A stretch of 64,000 nucleotides of DNA, taken from assembly GCF_001641695.1 (NCBI RefSeq), contig NZ_LSEF01000036.1:1-64000 (forward strand), given 5' to 3'. Within the stretch, counting starts at the first letter, position 1, and the number at the start of each line of letters is the position of its first letter. The DNA is from Bradyrhizobium neotropicale. Lineage in GTDB: Bacteria; Pseudomonadota; Alphaproteobacteria; Rhizobiales; Xanthobacteraceae. The notes under the pieces were generated by a model. That model ran no database searches. It saw nothing but the letters and a program-made list of their open reading frames with translations, and was not told the origin of the DNA. Positions 15,737 through 24,800 of the stretch are shown here, piece by piece. Position numbers and translations under genes: made by a program.

Positions 15737-15913
15737 GTGATACGTCTGCTGCTGCTGTTGCCGTTCATCGGTCTGATGATCGTGCCGTTCTACAATATCC
15801 GGGAGCCCCATCTGTTCGGCTTCCCATTCTTCTACTGGTATCAGCTCGCCTGGGTGCCGCTGACCTCGCTGCTCACCTACATCGTCTACAGGAGCGTGCG
15901 CCGTGCTGACTAA
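15737..15913 (+). CDS. DUF3311 small membrane protein
   Basis: A 58-aa inner-membrane protein with two hydrophobic stretches (LLLLLPFIGLMIVPFY and FYWYQLAWVPLTSLLTYIVY) separated by the family hallmark NIREPHLFGFPFFYW. It starts at GTG 15737 behind a strong AGGGGAGGAG ribosome site. DUF3311 proteins are encoded just before sodium:solute symporters and are thought to act with them, as DUF485 does with ActP. The stop overlaps the symporter start by 11 bases, so the two are translated together. Confidence 0.9.
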   Translation: MIRLLLLLPFIGLMIVPFYNIREPHLFGFPFFYWYQLAWVPLTSLLTYIVYRSVRRAD

Positions 15914-17393
15914 TGTCGATAGCGCGGCGTTCGCCGTATTCCTCGTCCTGTTCATCCTCGTCACCGGCATGGGCTTCGTCGCCTCGCGCTGGCGCAAGCC
16001 GGAGACGCTCGCCCATCTCGACGAATGGGGCCTTGGTGGCCGCAAGTTCGGGACCTGGATCACCTGGTTCCTGGTCGGCGGCGACTTCTACACCGCCTAC
16101 ACCGTGATCGCCGTCCCTGCGCTCGTCTATGCGGTCGGCGCCTACGGATTCTTCGCGCTTCCCTACACCATCATCGTCTATCCCTTCGTGTTCGCGGTGA
16201 TGCCGGTGTTGTGGAAGGTCGCCAAGGAGCGCGGCTACGTCACCGCGGGCGACGTGGTGCGCGGCGCTTACGGTTCGCGCGGGCTCGAGCTTGCCGTTGC
16301 TGCCACTGGCGTGCTTGCGACGATGCCCTACATCGCGCTTCAGCTCATCGGCATGGAGGTGGCGATCAAGGCGCTCGGCCTGAACGGTGAGGTGCCGCTC
16401 GTCCTCGCGTTCCTGGTGCTGGCGCTCTACACCTATTCGTCGGGCCTGCGCGCACCAGCGCTGATCGCCTTCGTCAAGGATATCATGATCTACATCGTGG
16501 TCATCGCCGCGATCGCGATCGTGCCAACCAAGCTCGGCGGCTATGGCGCGATCTTCACCGCGGCGGATACGGCGTTCGCAGCGAAAGGCTCGGGCGGCAT
16601 CCTGCTGTCGCCGGCGCAGATCGTGCCCTACGCGTCGCTGGCGCTCGGCTCGGCGCTCGCCGCCTTCATGTATCCGCACACGCTGACCGGCATCTTCGCG
16701 TCCTCGGGCGGCAACACCATTCGCAAGAATGCGATGCTGCTTCCGGCCTATACGCTCCTGCTCGGCCTGCTTGCGCTGCTGGGCTACATGGGCCATGCGG
16801 CGGGCCTCAAGCTCGCGAGCAACAACGACGTCGTGCCGGAGCTGTTCAAGACGCTATTCCCGAGCTGGTTCGCAGGTTTTGCGTTCGCGGCGATTGCAAT
16901 CGGAGCGCTGGTGCCGGCCGCCGTCATGAGCATCGGTGCGGCCAACCTGTTCACCCGCAACTTCTGGAAGGTGTGGGTCGATCCGAAGGTGACGCCGGCG
17001 GGTGAGGCGAAAGTCGCCAAGATCACCTCCATGCTGGTGAAGGTCGGCGCGCTGCTCGCGATCCTCTTGATGCCGACGCAGTTCGCGCTCGACCTGCAGC
17101 TGCTCGGGGGCCTCTGGATCCTGCAGACGCTGCCGGCGCTGGTGTTCGGCCTGTACCTGAACTGGTTCTCGAGCCCGGCGCTGCTGGCCGGCTGGGCCGT
17201 CGGTCTTGCTGGCGGATCATGGCTCGCCTGGTCGGACGGGCTGAAGCCGCTGCACGGCATCGACTTCGGCGCCGGCACGGTTGCGGTCTACACCGGGGTG
17301 CTGGCGCTCGCGCTGAACATCGTCGTCGCCGTCGTGGTCAACCTCGTGCTCAAGGGCCTGCCGCAAGCGCGGCTGTCGCGCGAGGCGGCCTGA
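15903..17393 (+). CDS. mctP: Monocarboxylate permease, sodium:solute symporter family
   Basis: A 496-aa, 13-helix SSS-family transporter. The motifs fit rhizobial MctP: DEWGLGGRKFGTWITWFLVGGDFYTAYT near the N-terminus, MPVLWKVAKERGYVTAGD, and the Na-site region VPAAVMSIGAANLFTRNF. MctP in Rhizobium leguminosarum takes up lactate, pyruvate, propionate, alanine and related monocarboxylates. The GTG start at 15903 lies inside the DUF3311 gene. The sensor kinase gene that follows shares an SSS-type domain, which suggests that uptake and sensing of the same carboxylates are linked. Confidence 0.9.
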   Translation: MLTNVDSAAFAVFLVLFILVTGMGFVASRWRKPETLAHLDEWGLGGRKFGTWITWFLVGGDFYTAYTVIAVPALVYAVGAYGFFALPYTIIVYPFVFAVMPVLWKVAKERGYVTAGDVVRGAYGSRGLELAVAATGVLATMPYIALQLIGMEVAIKALGLNGEVPLVLAFLVLALYTYSSGLRAPALIAFVKDIMIYIVVIAAIAIVPTKLGGYGAIFTAADTAFAAKGSGGILLSPAQIVPYASLALGSALAAFMYPHTLTGIFASSGGNTIRKNAMLLPAYTLLLGLLALLGYMGHAAGLKLASNNDVVPELFKTLFPSWFAGFAFAAIAIGALVPAAVMSIGAANLFTRNFWKVWVDPKVTPAGEAKVAKITSMLVKVGALLAILLMPTQFALDLQLLGGLWILQTLPALVFGLYLNWFSSPALLAGWAVGLAGGSWLAWSDGLKPLHGIDFGAGTVAVYTGVLALALNIVVAVVVNLVLKGLPQARLSREAA

Positions 17394-17405
17394 GGTCAAA
17401 CTCCA

Positions 17406-17433
17406 ACCGGCGGCCGGACACCCGGCCGCCGGT
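17406..17433. terminator. Stem-loop terminator after mctP
   Basis: A perfect 12-bp GC-rich stem (17406-17417 with 17422-17433) with a 4-base loop, followed by CTGATTTAT. The T-tract is weak, so termination may be partial. It separates mctP from the sensor kinase. Confidence 0.6.
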
Positions 17434-17517
17434 CTGATTTATCCGATGGCTGAAAAGTGCCTTCCACGCGATTGAAAACGCTCTAGTATCCGCCCGCGTT
17501 CCGCACCCCGCCCGTGG

Positions 17518-20500
17518 GTGGGCGGATCGGTCTCGAGTGAGGATGTCTTGCAGGCGTGGTTCGTTCTCGCGGTCGCAGCCGGCTATGTGACCACGCTGTT
17601 CCTGATTGCCTGGTGGGGCGATCGGCGGAGCGTGGGCGGGCCGCTGGTTTCGCCAAAATCCTGGGCGGCCGCGATCAGCTATTGCCTGACGCTTGCGGTC
17701 TACAACACCTCGTGGAGCTTCTACGGATCTGTCGGTCGCGCCGCCACCAGCGGCCTGGACTTCGCCACGATCTATATCGGCCCGACGCTGGTGCTGTTGT
17801 TCGGCCAGACCTTGCTGTCCAAGGTGATCGCGATTGCGAAGGCGCAGAACGTCACCTCGATCGCGGACTTCATCGCCGCGCGCTACGGCAAAAGCCAGGT
17901 GCTTGCGGCCTTCGTGACGCTCGCTTCGCTGCTCGGCGTGCTTCCCTATATCGCGCTTCAGCTCAAGGCTGTCGGCAAGAGCTTTGACTATCTGATCCTG
18001 CAGCCGGAGCGGGCCGGCGGCGAGGCGCTGCAGTTCTGGCAGGACTCCGCCTTCGGTGTCGCCGCATCGATGGCGCTGTTCGCGATCGTGTTCGGTGTCC
18101 GGCACGTCCACGCCAGCGAGCATCATCGCGGCTTGATGCTGGCGATCGCCTTCGAGAGCGTGGTCAAGCTGGTCGCCTTCCTGATCGTCGCGCTGTTCGT
18201 GCTGTTCGGCCTGTCCGGCGGGCCGGTCGCTCTGCTGTCGCAGTTTCAATCGGATCCGCAACTGGGGAGCATCCTGACCTTCGATCCCACGCAGCCGGTC
18301 TGGCCTTCGACGATCATCATCTCGGCAATCGCCTTCCTGTGCCTGCCGCAGGCATTTCACGTCGCGGTCGTCGAGAACGAGGCGCCGAGCCACACGCGCA
18401 CCGCGGCGTGGCTCTACCCAACATATCTGGCGCTGTTCAGCCTGCTGATCCTGCCGATCGCCGCGGCCGGGCTCAACCGCTTCGGCGCGATGATGGACCC
18501 CGACACCTACGTCATCTCGCTGCCGATCGCGGCGAATGCAAGCACCATCAGCCTGATCGCCTTCCTGGGCGGACTGTCTGCCGCCACCGGCATGGTGATC
18601 ATGACCTCCGTCGCGCTGAGCACCATGCTCTGCAACGACGTCATCATGCCGCTGCTGCTGCGCTCGAGATTCTTCGGCCTGCGCGCGCAGAGCCGGCCGA
18701 TGACTTCGGTGCTGGTCGCCGTGCGCCGGTTCTCGATCCTCGGCATCCTGCTGCTCGCTTATCTCATGCACCGCCTGGTCAACCAGGCGTACCCGCTCAC
18801 CGTGATCGGACTCCTGTCGTTCGTCGCGGTCGCGCAATTCGGGCCGGCGTTCGTCGGAGGCCTGTTCTGGCAGCGTGCCAACAAGACCGGCGCGGCGATC
18901 GGGATCGCGGTCGGACTTTGCATCTGGGCCTATACGCTGCTGCTCCCCTCGGCTGCGCCGCTCTGGCCCGCGATCGAGGAGATCGTCCGCCAAGGCCCAT
19001 GGCAGTTCGCTTCCCTCAGGCCCAACGCGCTATTCGGCCTCGAAGGGGTTGACCCGATCTCGCATGCCGCGCTCTGGAGTCTCGGCGCCAACCTCGTCTG
19101 CTTCCTGATGTTCTCGGCGCTCGGGCGGCAATCGACCGTCGAGCGCAACCAGGCGGCGGCGTTCGCCGATGGCGTCGTCCGCGAGTCGATCCCAAAGCTG
19201 TCCTCTCGCGTGGTGGTCCGCCTCGACGATCTCCGCGCGCTTGCGCTGCGCTTTGTCGGTGCTGAGCGCGGCGCGGCCGCCTTCGACAGCTATATCGCTG
19301 CTCGCTCGTCGGGCGCCGGGCCACGCCTCGATTCATCGGGTTTCGTCGATCTCGACTCGATCCGATTCACCGAGAACCTTCTTGCCGGGGCGATCGGCGC
19401 GGCATCGGCGCGCGTGGTGATCGCGGCCTCCCTGGAAGGGCACTCGCTGTCGCGGCGGGCGGCGATGGCGATGCTCGACGAGGCTTCGGAGGCGCTGCGC
19501 TTCAACCGCAGCCTCCTGCAGAGCACGCTCGAGAGCGTGCCGCAGGGCATCTGCGCGTTCGACGCCGACTTCAACATCACGGCTTGGAACGGCCGTTTCA
19601 TCGCGCTGCTCGACCTGCCGCCGGATTTCGTGCGCGTCGGCCTTTCGCTCGCGGACCTCATCGCCTTCAACGTCGAGCGCGGCGAATATGCCGCGTCCGA
19701 ATTCGCCGCGCTCCTCGTCAATCGCGACGTCGCCACGCAGAGCTGGCCCTATTTGTACGAGCGCAAGCGGCCGGACGGCACGGTGCTCGAGATCGTCTAC
19801 GATCGCGTCGCCGAGGGCGGCTATGTCTCGACCTACACCGACGTGACCGAGCGTCACCGCGCCGCGGAAGCGTTGCGGCGCGCCAACGAGGATCTCGAGC
19901 TGCGCGTCCGTGAGCGGACCGAGGCGCTCGAGCAGGCGAAGGCGGAGGCCGAGCAGGCCAATCTCGGCAAGACCCGTTTCCTGGCGGCCGCCAGCCACGA
20001 TCTGCTGCAACCGCTCAACGCGGCGCGCCTGTTCCTGTCCGCGCTCGACGAGAGTCTGAATGCCTCGCAAGCCGGTACAGCCGAGAAGGAGCGCACCCTC
20101 GCGGGCAGCGCCATCACCGCGCTGCGTTCGACCGAGCACGTGCTGGACAGGCTGCTCGACATCTCCTCCTACGATGCCGGCGCCGTTCGGGCCGAGCCGT
20201 TCGACTTTCCGATCGCGGATATGCTCGTGCAGTTGAACGTGGAATTCTCGGCGATGGCGCGTGAACGCGGGCTCGTCCTTCGCGTCGTCGATTGCCACCT
20301 TGCGGTGAACAGCGATCCGCATTTCCTGCGACGGATATTGCAGAACCTGCTGTCGAATGCACTTCGCTATACGCCCAAGGGGCGCATCCTGCTCGGCTGC
20401 CGGCGGCGCGGCGGCGATCTGCGCATCGAGGTCTGGGATACTGGCGTCGGCATCGCCGCGGAGGACCAGAAGCGGATCTTTGAGGAGTTTCAGCGCCTCG

Positions 20501-21096
20501 TGCCCGGATCGGAGAAGGGGCTGGGCCTTGGGCTCGCGATCGTCGATCGCGTCTCGCGGCTTCTGGGCCATCCCGTCGATGTCCGTTCGCGCCCGGGACA
20601 TGGCTCGTGCTTTGCCGTCACGGTGCCAATCGCGCGGGGGCCGGGCGTTCCGCTTCAGCGCAAGGCGGCGACTGTAGCGCCGGCGGTGGCGGAGCAGCCA
20701 CTGACGATCCTGTGTCTCGACAATGAAGCGACGATCCTCGATGGCCTGACGGCGCTGCTTGGCGGCTGGGGGCATCGCGTGCTGGTCGCAACGGACGCCG
20801 CCAAGGCGATGGCTGCCGCCGCGGCGAGCCCGCCAGATGTCGTGCTGCTCGATTATCATCTCGACGGGGAGCGTAGCGGCTTGGACTTTCTCGACGATCT
20901 GCGGCAGAAGTCGGGGCGCGGCATCTGCGCGCTCGTCGTCACCGGAGATCGCAGCGAGGCGGTGCGCAAGGAGGCGAGGGCGCGCGGCTGCGAGGTCCTG
21001 TCGAAGCCGGTCAAGCCGGCAGCGCTGCGGCGCTTCCTCGGCGGCGAAGCCTTGAGCCGGCAGTTCGGGACGAAACAGGGAGCCTCTTCGGCGTAA
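17518..21096 (+). CDS. Hybrid sensor histidine kinase with SSS-transporter-like membrane domain (CrbS/MxtR type)
   Basis: A 1,192-aa protein. Residues about 10-510 form a sodium:solute-symporter-like membrane domain (for example YNTSWSFYGSVGRAATSG, VTSIADFIAARYGKSQ). A linker leads to a PAS domain at about 665-780 (LESVPQGICAFDADFNITAWN) and a coiled coil. The HisKA domain has H827 in AAASHDLLQPLNAARLF, then HATPase (NLLSNALRYTPKG, GLGLGLAIV). A receiver domain has D1112 in VVLLDYHLDG. CrbS-type kinases sense acetate or other carboxylates and govern acs expression with a LuxR-type partner; that partner is encoded 2 bases downstream. The start is GTG 17518; TTG 17548 is possible. Confidence 0.9.
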   Translation: MGGSVSSEDVLQAWFVLAVAAGYVTTLFLIAWWGDRRSVGGPLVSPKSWAAAISYCLTLAVYNTSWSFYGSVGRAATSGLDFATIYIGPTLVLLFGQTLLSKVIAIAKAQNVTSIADFIAARYGKSQVLAAFVTLASLLGVLPYIALQLKAVGKSFDYLILQPERAGGEALQFWQDSAFGVAASMALFAIVFGVRHVHASEHHRGLMLAIAFESVVKLVAFLIVALFVLFGLSGGPVALLSQFQSDPQLGSILTFDPTQPVWPSTIIISAIAFLCLPQAFHVAVVENEAPSHTRTAAWLYPTYLALFSLLILPIAAAGLNRFGAMMDPDTYVISLPIAANASTISLIAFLGGLSAATGMVIMTSVALSTMLCNDVIMPLLLRSRFFGLRAQSRPMTSVLVAVRRFSILGILLLAYLMHRLVNQAYPLTVIGLLSFVAVAQFGPAFVGGLFWQRANKTGAAIGIAVGLCIWAYTLLLPSAAPLWPAIEEIVRQGPWQFASLRPNALFGLEGVDPISHAALWSLGANLVCFLMFSALGRQSTVERNQAAAFADGVVRESIPKLSSRVVVRLDDLRALALRFVGAERGAAAFDSYIAARSSGAGPRLDSSGFVDLDSIRFTENLLAGAIGAASARVVIAASLEGHSLSRRAAMAMLDEASEALRFNRSLLQSTLESVPQGICAFDADFNITAWNGRFIALLDLPPDFVRVGLSLADLIAFNVERGEYAASEFAALLVNRDVATQSWPYLYERKRPDGTVLEIVYDRVAEGGYVSTYTDVTERHRAAEALRRANEDLELRVRERTEALEQAKAEAEQANLGKTRFLAAASHDLLQPLNAARLFLSALDESLNASQAGTAEKERTLAGSAITALRSTEHVLDRLLDISSYDAGAVRAEPFDFPIADMLVQLNVEFSAMARERGLVLRVVDCHLAVNSDPHFLRRILQNLLSNALRYTPKGRILLGCRRRGGDLRIEVWDTGVGIAAEDQKRIFEEFQRLVPGSEKGLGLGLAIVDRVSRLLGHPVDVRSRPGHGSCFAVTVPIARGPGVPLQRKAATVAPAVAEQPLTILCLDNEATILDGLTALLGGWGHRVLVATDAAKAMAAAAASPPDVVLLDYHLDGERSGLDFLDDLRQKSGRGICALVVTGDRSEAVRKEARARGCEVLSKPVKPAALRRFLGGEALSRQFGTKQGASSA

Positions 21097-21098
21097 CC

Positions 21099-21746
21099 AT
21101 GCGCATCCTCATCGGCGACGATCATCCGCTGGTACAGGCTGCGCTCCGCAGCGCGCTGTCGACCGTGCTGCCCGATCTCGACATCGTCGCCTGCCAATCG
21201 CTCGACGAGGCGATAGGCGTGCTGTCGGCCCAGTCCGACGAGATCGACCTGATCCTGTGGGACCTGACCATGCCGGGCGTTCAGGGATTCGCCGCGCTGT
21301 TCATCCTGTCGGCGCAGTTCCCGACGGTGCCGGTCGCGATCATCTCGGCGCGGCAGGATGCCGCCACGATCCGCCGGGCGATTGCCTATGGCGCATCCGG
21401 CTACATCCCGAAATCGCTCAGCCTGCCCGAGATGGCGGAGGCGATCACGAAGATCCTGGCCGGCGAGATCTGGATGCCGCTCAATGTCGGCGGCCGCGGC
21501 TCGATCCAGAGCTCCGATGTCGAGCTTGCCGCGCGAATGGCCTCGCTGTCGGCGCAGCAGCTGCGCATTCTCGCGATGATCGTCGAAGGCAAGCTCAACA
21601 AGCAGATCGCGGGCGAGCTCGATATCGCCGAGCAGACCGTGAAGGGCCATGTCTCGACCATCCTGCGCAAGCTAGGTGTTGGCTCGCGCACCCAGGCCGC
21701 CGTCCTGGCCGAGCGGTTGTCATTCGGCCAGCCTGGCGGGACGTAA
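21099..21746 (+). CDS. LuxR/NarL-type response regulator (CrbR-like)
   Basis: A 215-aa response regulator. The receiver domain (1-120) has the acidic pair D7/D8, phospho-acceptor D55 in LILWDLTMPG, and K104 in GYIPKSL. The LuxR-type HTH (about 145-210) reads LSAQQLRILAMIVEGKLNKQIAGELDIAEQTVKGHVSTILRKLG. It follows the hybrid kinase after two bases and is surely its output partner. By analogy to CrbR/ErdR it would activate genes for carboxylate activation and uptake, with mctP just upstream a natural target. Confidence 0.93.
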   Translation: MRILIGDDHPLVQAALRSALSTVLPDLDIVACQSLDEAIGVLSAQSDEIDLILWDLTMPGVQGFAALFILSAQFPTVPVAIISARQDAATIRRAIAYGASGYIPKSLSLPEMAEAITKILAGEIWMPLNVGGRGSIQSSDVELAARMASLSAQQLRILAMIVEGKLNKQIAGELDIAEQTVKGHVSTILRKLGVGSRTQAAVLAERLSFGQPGGT

Positions 21747-21762
21747 GTCTTCACCTCAAAAC

Positions 21763-21790
21763 AAAACGGAGGCCGCGAGGCCTCCGTTTT
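21763..21790. terminator. Bidirectional rho-independent terminator
   Basis: A 12-bp stem AAAACGGAGGCC (21763-21774) pairs with 21779-21790, with loop GCGA. It gives TTTT on both strands and serves both the response regulator and the convergent giant gene. Confidence 0.9.
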
Positions 21791-21817
21791 CATTGTGTTG
21801 TTCGCGAGCCTTGCCGC

Positions 21818-24800
21818 TTAGCCCAGCCGTCCCGCCGCGTGTGCGAGCAGGGTGTAGACCAGACCCGTTTCCGAGGTCAGGTGGCTGCGCAGCTCCTGCG
21901 GGCCACGGCCGTCGCGGGCGACTTCGTCGAGCAGGCGTTCGAACTCCGCGATGTAGCGGTCGACCGTGCCCTTGAAGTTGCGGTCGGCGCGGTACTTGCG
22001 GGCGACCTCGTCGAAGGCCTTCTGGCCTGCGGGCGTGTAGAGGCGCTTGGTGAAGGCCTTGTTCTCGCCGCGCTGGTAGCGGTCCCACATCTCGGAGGCG
22101 AGATTGCGGTCCATCAGCCGGCCGATGTCCAGCGACAGCGACTCCAGCGGATTGCCACCATTCTGCGGGGCCTGCGGCTGCTGCGGAGTCGCAGCGCGGC
22201 CGCGCTGAGCCTCACGTCCGACGGGAGCCGGAGCAGCAGGACCGGTGTCGGCGCGGTTCAAGAGGTCCGACAGCCAGCCGTCACGGCCCTGGTCATTGCC
22301 GCCGGGCGCGACCGGGGGAGCCTCGGTGCGGCGCGAAGCGGGCACGCCGAGGTCCGGCGGCGGCAGGGTCGAGGCGCTGGCGCTCTCGCGCGTGCGCGTT
22401 TCGGTGCTGCGGCCGCCGACGGCTGCTGCCAGCAGCGGCTCTTCCTGGCGCTGGGCCGTGGCACGACCCGCTGTCGAGACGTCGAGACCGCGGCCATGCT
22501 GAGCGACGATGCGGTTGAGCTCGGCGAGCGCCTCGATCTGGTCGACGATCACCTTGCGCATCTGCGCAGTGCTCTCGGCGGCCTCCTGCGGCATCTCGAG
22601 CACGCCGCGGCGCAGCTCGTTGCGGGTGGATTCGAGCTCGTTGTGCATCTCGAACGCCATCTGCTTCATGCTGGAGACGAGATTGGAGAACTTCTCGGTC
22701 GATTGCTTGAACATCGCATCCGCCTCGTCCGTGGTCTGGCGGTAGATGTCGTGCATGGCCTCGATGGTCTGCCGGTGCTCCTCCTCGGACGCGGACCGCA
22801 CCGCCTCGAACTGGCGGGTGATCGCGGCCGAACCGGCGCCGGCGGTCTCCGCCACGACGCGGGCGATGTCGCGGGCACGCTCTTCGGCGGCGGCGAGCGA
22901 TTCATCGAGCAGGCCGGTGAAGCGCGACAGCCGCTGGTCGAGATCGGCCGTGCGCAGGTCGATCGTGGTGACGAGCGATTCCAGCGCCTGCTTGCGCTCG
23001 GCAAGCGAAGCGGTGGTGTTCTTGTTGCTCTGCTCGACCACAGAAGCGGCATCGACCAGCGCCTTGCCGTGGGCGTCGAACTGGGTCGACAGCTCGCCGA
23101 GATCCTGGAGCGCCCTCGTGGTCTTGGTGTTGAACACGTTGAGCTGGTCTTCCAGGTTCTGCGTCGCAGCGCCGTTGCGCGAGGTGACGTCGTTCATCGC
23201 CGAGACGAAGTCTGCGACGCGCGTCACCAGCGCCCGCTCGAGCGAGTTGAGGTTGTCGTGCGCACCGGTCAGCACCTCCTGGAGGAGGATGTTGCCTTCG
23301 CGCAGCCGCTCGAACAGGGCGACCGTGTCGGTGCGCAGGATCTTGCTGGTTTCCTGCATCTCGGTGACGGCTGCGATCGAGACCTGGCGCGACTGGTCGA
23401 TCGCCGAGCGGGAGGCCTGCTCGAGGTCCTTGAGCGACTTGCTGACCGCACCGGTGGCGATTTCGCTCGCCGCGTTGATGGTGCGGGCCACTTCCGAGCC
23501 GTTGCCCATCATGGTCTGCGAGAACGACTGGCCGCGCGTCTCGATCGACTTCAGCGCGTCCGACGTGACGCGGTCGATGTCGAGCGTGAGCTGGCTGGTC
23601 TTCGAGCCGATCGCATCGACCAGCGCGCCGCGCTTGGCGTCGATCATGTTCGAGAGACGGTCGGCCTGCTGCTGCACGTAGGTGACGATCTCGTCGGTCT
23701 TGCCGGTCATGGCCTGGCCGAAGCTGCTGCTGGCGGCGAGCACCGAGCGCTCGACGTCGGCCGAGCTCGACTTGACCCGCGAGCTCGCCTCGTTGGAGGC
23801 GGAGATCAGCGCATTCTGGGCGTTGAGCGCGCTGGTCTGGATGTCGTTGGTCGCGTTCGTGGTGGCCGTGCTGAGCGCGCGCTCGATCTCGGTCGAGATC
23901 GTGCGGATCTGGCTCGCGGCGTCCGCCGACGTCGAGGTCAGCGACGTCTGCGCTTCGCGTGCGCTGTTGAGGATCGTCGAGGCGGTGTCGGCGCCGACCG
24001 CGGTCAGCGTGCGCTCGATGTCCGTGGTCAGCGACTTGATCTGGCTCGCCGCGTCGGTCGAAGCGGAGATCAGCGTGCCCTGGGCCTCGCGCACGCCGCT
24101 GGTGAGCGCCTCGATGGTGGCGCCGCCGGCGGTCGCCAGCGCGCGCTGCATCTCGGCCGCGAGCGAGCGGACCTGGCCGGTCTGCTCGGCGGAGACCGCG
24201 AGCAGGGTGCTTTGGGCGTCGCGGGCGCTGGCCGTGATCGTCTCGGCGGTCGACTGGCCGGCCTGCGAGAGCGAGCGGTGCACTTCCACCGCGAGCGACT
24301 TGACCTGGCTCGCCGCGTCCGAGGACGCGGTGACCAGGGTGGTCTGGGCCTCGCGGGCGCCGGCCGTGATGGTCTCGGCCGTCGAAGTGCCAGCCATCGA
24401 GAGCGAGCGCTGGACGTCCGAGGACAGCGCCTTGATCTGGTTGGCGGTCTCGGTCGAGGCCGCGATCAGCGTGCCCTGCGCATCGCGTGCGCCGGCGGTG
24501 ATCGCCTCGGCCGTGGTGGCGCCGGCCATCGACAGCGAGCGCTGCACGTCGGCGGTGAGCGTCTTGACGTGGTTGGCGGCATCCGAGGAGGCGGTCACGA
24601 GCGTGGTCTGCACCTCGCGGGCGCCGGCGAGAATCGAGGCGGCAGTCGCCGCTCCCGCTGCCGACAGCGTGCGGTCGATGTCGGCCGACAGGGCCTTGAT
24701 CTGGTTCGATGCTTCGCTCGATGCTCCGACCAGGGTCGACTGCGCCTCGCGGGCGCTGGAGAGGATCGAGTTCGCCGCACCCGTGCCGACTGCGGTCAGC

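Noticed and set aside
17548..17550. TTG as alternative start of the hybrid kinase
   Set aside because: Possible with a GAGTGAGGA-like site, but the evidence does not beat GTG 17518; noted in the entry and not used.
17350..18993. 547-codon minus-strand frame across the kinase N-terminus
   Set aside because: Composition is charged and repetitive (Asp/Arg/Gln) as expected for antisense to hydrophobic membrane helices.
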